Source: Rosa chinensis
Lineage: Eukaryota > Streptophyta > Magnoliopsida > Rosales > Rosaceae
DNA: 64,000 nucleotides
Reading direction: 5' to 3'
Assembly (NCBI RefSeq): GCF_002994745.2
Contig: NC_037094.1
Coordinates: 40,727,456-40,791,455 of the forward strand
Positions 59,218 to 64,000 of this stretch are shown here, in pieces (positions within the stretch are counted from its first letter, which is position 1; the number at the start of each line of letters is the position of its first letter). Made by a program: the position numbers and the translations under genes. The notes beneath the pieces were generated by a model. It searched no databases. It worked only from the letters and a program-made list of their open reading frames with translations, and was not told where the DNA came from.

Positions 59218-60319
59218 GTTTACACTTTGAGAAAATAATTCAGAAAACTCTTTAGACTAGCCGTGCTCCTCTCCATCCTCTAGGGCAACCACGAAGTGCA
59301 AGCAAGGCCAAGGAAGAAGAAGACAAGCCGTGCACACCATCCACCCTCCACCTTGAAGATTGCTTTCGAAATTCAAGAGACCACATCATCACTTCATTCA
59401 TCTCATCTTCATCACGGTGTAATCCGATTCTCCTTGTACCTTTGCTTTGTATTTTCGTTGGTTTTGCCTTAGTTGACACATATGTATGAACAAGTATTGT
59501 TTTCTGAAATTTTATGATGAATTGTTAATTTTCAGATTCATATATTACGATTTATGGTTGCTTTTGTGTGAGTGTTTGATTAAATTTGCATGATAGATAA
59601 CTTTTGTATTTTAATCTTATGTGGTTGCAAACACTTAGGGTTTTGATATAATTGGTGCTACGAATTTAAGAACATGAATCAACTTTTTGGTTTTGTGTTC
59701 TTGGATCGATACGTAGTAAAGGTTTTGTACAAAAACCGAATTTAATCAAAGAAGATTGCAATTAGGTGGACTTTTTCATACTAAGTTGCACATTTGAGTT
59801 GATAGCCTTTCTAGGTGCTTAATGCGTTAAACATGACATGATTGACTAGCTTTCTAGGGTTTGATTGCATGTTTGATAGGATTAATCTAGGTGCTTTCGC
59901 TTAGGTTAATTAGCATTGAAAGTAAAATATGGGAAATTGTTTGCTTTTGAACGTTTCACATGATCAACTCCTCTTGCATGACTATGATGAACAATGATGA
60001 ACTTGAATCAATTTTAATCATGAGTTTCGACTTTGATCTTTGTTCTTACATTCCATTTGTATTTTTATGTTTTTGCATTTTAATTATTTAGGTAACTTAG
60101 ATTTTATTTTCGGAAATTAAAACCAAAAACCAAAAACTCCCCCCTTTTCGTAAATATGTCTATATTTTGTAAATATTATACTTTGTTTTAATTTTAATTG
60201 TTTAATTGTTTGACAATGACAGGTGTACCCTCAATCCCCGGAATAGAACGATCCCTATTTATTACGTACTACTAATGACATTTCAGGGTTAAATTGGTCG
60301 CTCGATAAAAGCGACATCA
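59218..60319 (+). repeat. 3' LTR of A2, second part
   Basis: Begins with the GTTTA duplication and matches 21651-22751 at offset 37567, with one extra C near 60140. Ends GCGACATCA and is followed by GCTTG, the right target duplication of A2. Confidence 0.95.
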
Positions 60320-62350
60320 GCTTGCGAACATCAAGACGAACGAACATGAGAGAAAATGGCCCACACATTTGAGCAGAAATGAAGAAACAAGCTTTCCTAG
60401 TCCAACCAGGAAATCCTACAAAATGGAGGAAGGCTTCCCTAGCAAGTTTCCAACGCAACCATGAAAAAGAAATGGAAAAATATTGTGTTTTGCGTTGGAA
60501 AATGAGAAGGCTTGAAGATAAAGCAACGAGGCCCAAGAACTCTTTGGATTTTCGGCAAATTGGATAAAGGCCCATCAAAGCCCATGACATTAGGGTTTGT
60601 GACGCAAACCCTAACCCTTAAGGTTGTTGTTGCCGTGAATTTGCAAGAGAGAAACAAGGAGGTGGCGTCCAAGAAAATCAGAAATTAAAAGGAGATTTTC
60701 TAGGGTTATTTTTATGGAAATAAATCAAGAGATAAAACCCTAGAAGACCTAGCCGTCCAAGCCAAGAGGAAAACAAGGGGATGCCGTGCAAACCCTAGGG
60801 AATTCGGCAAAAGATAATGAAGAGAAAAACTAGGGTTTTGCCGTGAGGAAAAATCAGAAAAAAATAAAGAGATTTCGTGGAGATTTCTTAGGGAGCTTTT
60901 AAAGGAAAGAGAATATGTGTTGAACACAAAAAGCTCTCAAAGGAGTCTAGGTTCGTCCCCCTTTATTCTCTAAGTATATTGTTGCCGAAATTGGTGAAGG
61001 AAATCAGAAAATATCTATATATATTTCGGCAAGATTATTTAGGGAATTTATATTGGAATTTTGTGATTGGTTGCACCACCTCATAGGGCTTATGTGGCAC
61101 GAAATCATTGGAGAAAATTATGTGGAGGAAGCAAGAGATTGCCGTGAGCTTTGCTAGGGTTGTGGACGGATTGAAGACCTAGAAGCCGTCCCCTATATAT
61201 TCCTCTCTTCTCTCAACGTCAAGGGTTCCGAAAATTCCACACTTTTGCGTTAATACTTTGAGAAAATAATTCAGAAATCTCTCTAGCTTAGCCGTGTTCT
61301 TCTCCATCCTCTAGGGCAACCACGAAGTGCAAGCAAGGCCAAGGAAGAATAAGACAAGCCGTGCACACCATCCACCCTCCACCTTGAAGATTGCTTTCGA
61401 AATTCAAGAGACCACATCATCACTTCATTCATCTCATCTTCATCACGGTGTAATCCGATTCTCCTTGTACCTTTGCTTTGTATTTTCGTTGGTTTTGCCT
61501 TAGTTGACACATATGTATGAACAAGTATTGTTTTCTGAAATTTTATGATGAATTGTTAATTTTCAGATTCATATATTGCGATTTATGGTTGCTTTTGTGT
61601 GAGTGTTTGATTAAATTTGCATGATAGAAATCTTTTGTATGATTATCTTGAATGGTTCGAAACATTTAGGGTTTTTATGTGAATGTTGCTACGAATTTGA
61701 GAACATGAATCAACTTTTTGGTTTTGTGTTCTTGAATCGATAAGTAGTAAAGGTTTTGTACAAAAACCGAATTTAATCAAAGAAGATTGCAATTAGGTGG
61801 ACTTTTTCATACTAAGTTGCACATTTGAGTTGATAGCCTTTCTAGGTGTTTATTGCGTTAAACATGACATGATTGACTAGCTTTCTAGGGCTTGATTGCA
61901 TGTTTGATAGAATTAATCTAGGTGCTTTCACTTAGGTTAATTAGCATTGAAAGTAAAATATGGGAAATTGTTTGCTTTTGAACGTTTCACATGATCAACT
62001 CCTCTTGCATGACTATGATGAACAATGATGAACTTGAATTAATTTTAATCATGAGTTTCGACTTTGATCTTTGTTCTTGCATTCCATTTGTATTTTTATG
62101 TTTTTGCATTTTAATTATTTAGGTAACTTAGATTTTATTTTCGGAAATTAAAACCAAAAACCAAAAACTCCCCCTTTTTCGTAAATATGTCTATATTTTG
62201 TAAATATTATACTTTGTTTTAATTTTAATTGTTTAATTGTTTGACAATGACAGGTGTACCCTCAATCCCCGGAATAGAACGATCCCTATTTACTTTATAC
62301 TACTAATGACATTTCAGGGTTAAATTGGTCGCTCGATAAAAGCGACATCA
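60320..62350 (+). repeat. 3' LTR of A1, second part
   Basis: Continues 20104-20440 after the second GCTTG, giving a total LTR of about 2.36 kb. TATA-like box CTATATATTC at 61193-61202. U5 carries CAATCCCCGG at 62263-62272. Ends GCGACATCA. It is clearly more diverged from the A0 and A3 LTRs than those are from each other, in line with A1 being older. Confidence 0.92.
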
Positions 62351-62832
62351 CATATACTTGAGTGCTAAGCTTTTAAGCATGAGCTTTGAATCTAAGAGAA
62401 GAAAGAGTGATATATCCATGTGAGGTTTGAATCATGACTTGTTTGAAATATGTTAAAGAACCCATCACCATTGTTTACCCCCAAGTCTTACATGGTTATA
62501 TGTGGATTATATTTTGTAATTAGCTCTTGAATATCTTGAAGATGTGATGCTTGGTTACGTGCTAATCTTGGTAACTTGAAAGTATGAGATTTCTGAGACA
62601 ATATGTTAAAGGGCGTAGAAGTCATTTGTGTGTCAATGGTTTGTGTCTTTGTTGTGACGTTTTTGTCTTAATTTTGTCTAAGTGTTTGTCAATGTTTTGC
62701 TTGTCTTGAGTCTTTGATTTTCGGTTGCCATACTTAGTATTTTCGTAGTTTCTTTGTTTTTGTTTTGTAGTCTTTTTGGTTTGTTATGTTGATTTTGCTA
62801 AGGGACTAGCAAAAGTTAAGTGTGGGGGAATT
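62351..62832 (+). mobile_element. element C, end of 3' noncoding region
   Basis: Begins with CATAT, expected to be the right target duplication of A1. It is a diverged relative of the A2 3' noncoding region (about 31750-32121), sharing CATATACTTGAGTG, a TTTTAAGCAT block and GCTAAGGGACTAGCAAAAG. It ends with the polypurine tract AAGTGTGGGGGAATT (62818-62832). An inserted GT-rich stretch with repeated TTTGTCTT/TTTGTTTT words lies at about 62640-62780. No coding frame was found. Confidence 0.85.
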
Positions 62833-64000
62833 TGATAGGAGCGTAAAATGCGACGTTTATAATGTTTAAACCCTATATTTTGCTAAGTTATTTCCTTTAT
62901 CTCGATCAATTTAACTTAGTTAGTGTTTTACAGGTAAAATGGAGTCTCAAGGTCCGAAAATGACTAAGGAAGGCACAAGCGGCGCAAAAGTGAAGAGAAA
63001 TGAAGAAATGGAAGTTCTCCCAGTTTGACTAGGAAAAGGAATCCTAGTTGGAGTAGGAATCAGAAGCTGACTTGGATTCAAACTCTTAAGTCACGGAAAT
63101 TAGAAGTTCTACTTGGACAAGGAGACCCAATTCGACTCAGATAAGGAATCCTAGTGTGACAAGGAGTCCCTGTTGGATAAGGATTACTCAAGAAGGTTCC
63201 GGAAGAGTGTAGAAGAATCGCAGAAAAGAAGTTTGTATTCAACTAGGAAACCTACTTGCATATGGAGTTCTACTCATACTAGGAGAACTATGGAACGTTC
63301 ATGAAGCATCTAGAAGTCTCAAGAAGGTCATATGCCATGCACATGGAGGAGGAAGCAACAAGAGATTCGAATTACAAAGCAATATGGAGTTTGGATTTCT
63401 TGTTGAGTAAGGATTGGAATTTCGAGAGATTCTTGAGGGTTCTTGAAGGTTCTTGACGTTTCTACTTCAGAATAGGCGTGGAAGACATGTGAGAGGCATG
63501 TGATGTGAAGGAAAACCGAATTGGACTCAACTTGTGCCTAAAAAGTCGAATTCAATACAGATTCGGAAATCTGCCTGTGCAGATCAGTCAACTTCAACGG
63601 AGTGTCAAAAATCGTTCAGAGCTCAGAAAATTATGATCTTTATATGGTTGGAAAGCTACGGATGTCTAGTTTCCATAGCTTTTTACGGTTCATCAATATC
63701 TATTTTCTAGAGGAAGTTATGGCCGTTTTAGTGGACTGAGATCAATCCTGCCGGAAATCTGTTTTGTGCCAAAGAAGTCCTAAATCAACACGAACTAAGA
63801 GAAACCAAGTAGAAACGAATTGGGAGTGCCTTGGGACGTTCTACTATATATACCTTGTGTATTAGACGTTCAGGGGTGACACTTTATTCTCCACAATTTC
63901 GTTTCTCACCGGTTTGCTCTTGAGTTTCAGGTTTTTGCATCTACAAGTTCCTAGCCGTGCCATCCTCCATCCTAGCCGTGAATTCTACCTTGTGTTGCTG
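62833..64000 (+). repeat. 3' LTR of element C, cut by window end
   Basis: Begins TGATAGGAGC and shares the next TGCGACGTTT block with family A, then is unlike the A, B and D LTRs. It contains imperfect repeats of GGAATCCTAG / GGAGTCCC type (63030-63180). A TATA-like box CTATATATAC lies at 63844-63853. The LTR end and the rest of C, if any, are right of the window. Confidence 0.82.
63844..63853 (+). promoter_or_regulatory. TATA-like box of element C LTR
   Basis: CTATATATAC about 1.0 kb into the LTR; a typical plant TATA word at the position expected for the end of U3. Confidence 0.5.

Larger units (their letters stand above)
20441..60319 (+). mobile_element. element A2 (family A, variant U3), containing A3 and B
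   Basis: Plus-strand element with complete 5' LTR, PBS, leader, frameshifted gag-pol, 3' noncoding region and a 3' LTR split by A3. It is flanked by GCTTG (20436-20440 and 60320-60324). Removing A3 and one GTTTA copy leaves about 14 kb. The two LTRs align at constant offsets, and the only difference noticed is one C in a C-run near 60140, so the insertion is young. Confidence 0.94.

Overview
The window is plant nuclear DNA made entirely of nested Ty3/gypsy LTR retrotransposons of the Athila type; I see no host gene, tRNA, rRNA or CRISPR. The assignment rests on a tRNA-Asp primer-binding site (TGGCGCCGTTGCCGGGGAT) beside every complete 5' LTR, a protease motif DLGAS, a reverse-transcriptase motif FMDD, one long gag-pol reading frame of about 1885 codons, an integrase without a chromodomain, and long noncoding 5' and 3' regions. 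A flowering plant is the likely host; the species cannot be read from this sequence.

Layout, outermost to innermost. C (+) is the oldest; only the end of its 3' noncoding region and part of its 3' LTR are seen (62351-64000). A1 (+) inserted into C and is now in pieces at 9472-12842, 19101-20440 and 60320-62350. A1 received three insertions: A0 (-, 1-9471, left end outside the window) in its RT region, D (-, 12843-19100) in its 3' noncoding region, and A2 (+, 20441-60319) in its 3' LTR. A2's 3' LTR was hit by A3 (-, 33337-59217), and A3's pol was hit by B (-, 39500-51388). Five base target duplications support the joins: CTAAG (D), GCTTG (A2), GTTTA (A3), CATAA (B); one copy each of GCTGG (A0) and CATAT (A1) lies in the window and the other should lie to its left.

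Coding state. B has one open 1885-codon gag-pol, intact PBS and polypurine tract, and LTRs in which I found one difference; it is the only copy here that looks able to move by itself. A3 was open before B split it in frame. A0 and A2 each carry a one-base frameshift in a homopolymer, and A1 has a nonsense codon besides its insertions. D keeps LTRs, PBS and polypurine tract but has lost all of gag-pol except its last sense codon and stop, so it is non-autonomous. No env-like frame was found.

The most interesting signals are noncoding and shared by diverged families A, B and D: (1) a 10-nt U5 sequence exactly complementary to the 3' part of the PBS, always 94 nt away; (2) two adjacent hairpins starting exactly 11 nt after the gag-pol stop, each with a compensatory base-pair change between families; (3) an ATGAATG double start in which a six-codon upstream frame overlaps the gag start; (4) repeated polypurine-tract-like motifs across the 3' noncoding region; (5) a duplicated leader module, a version of which also lies in the 3' region of D.
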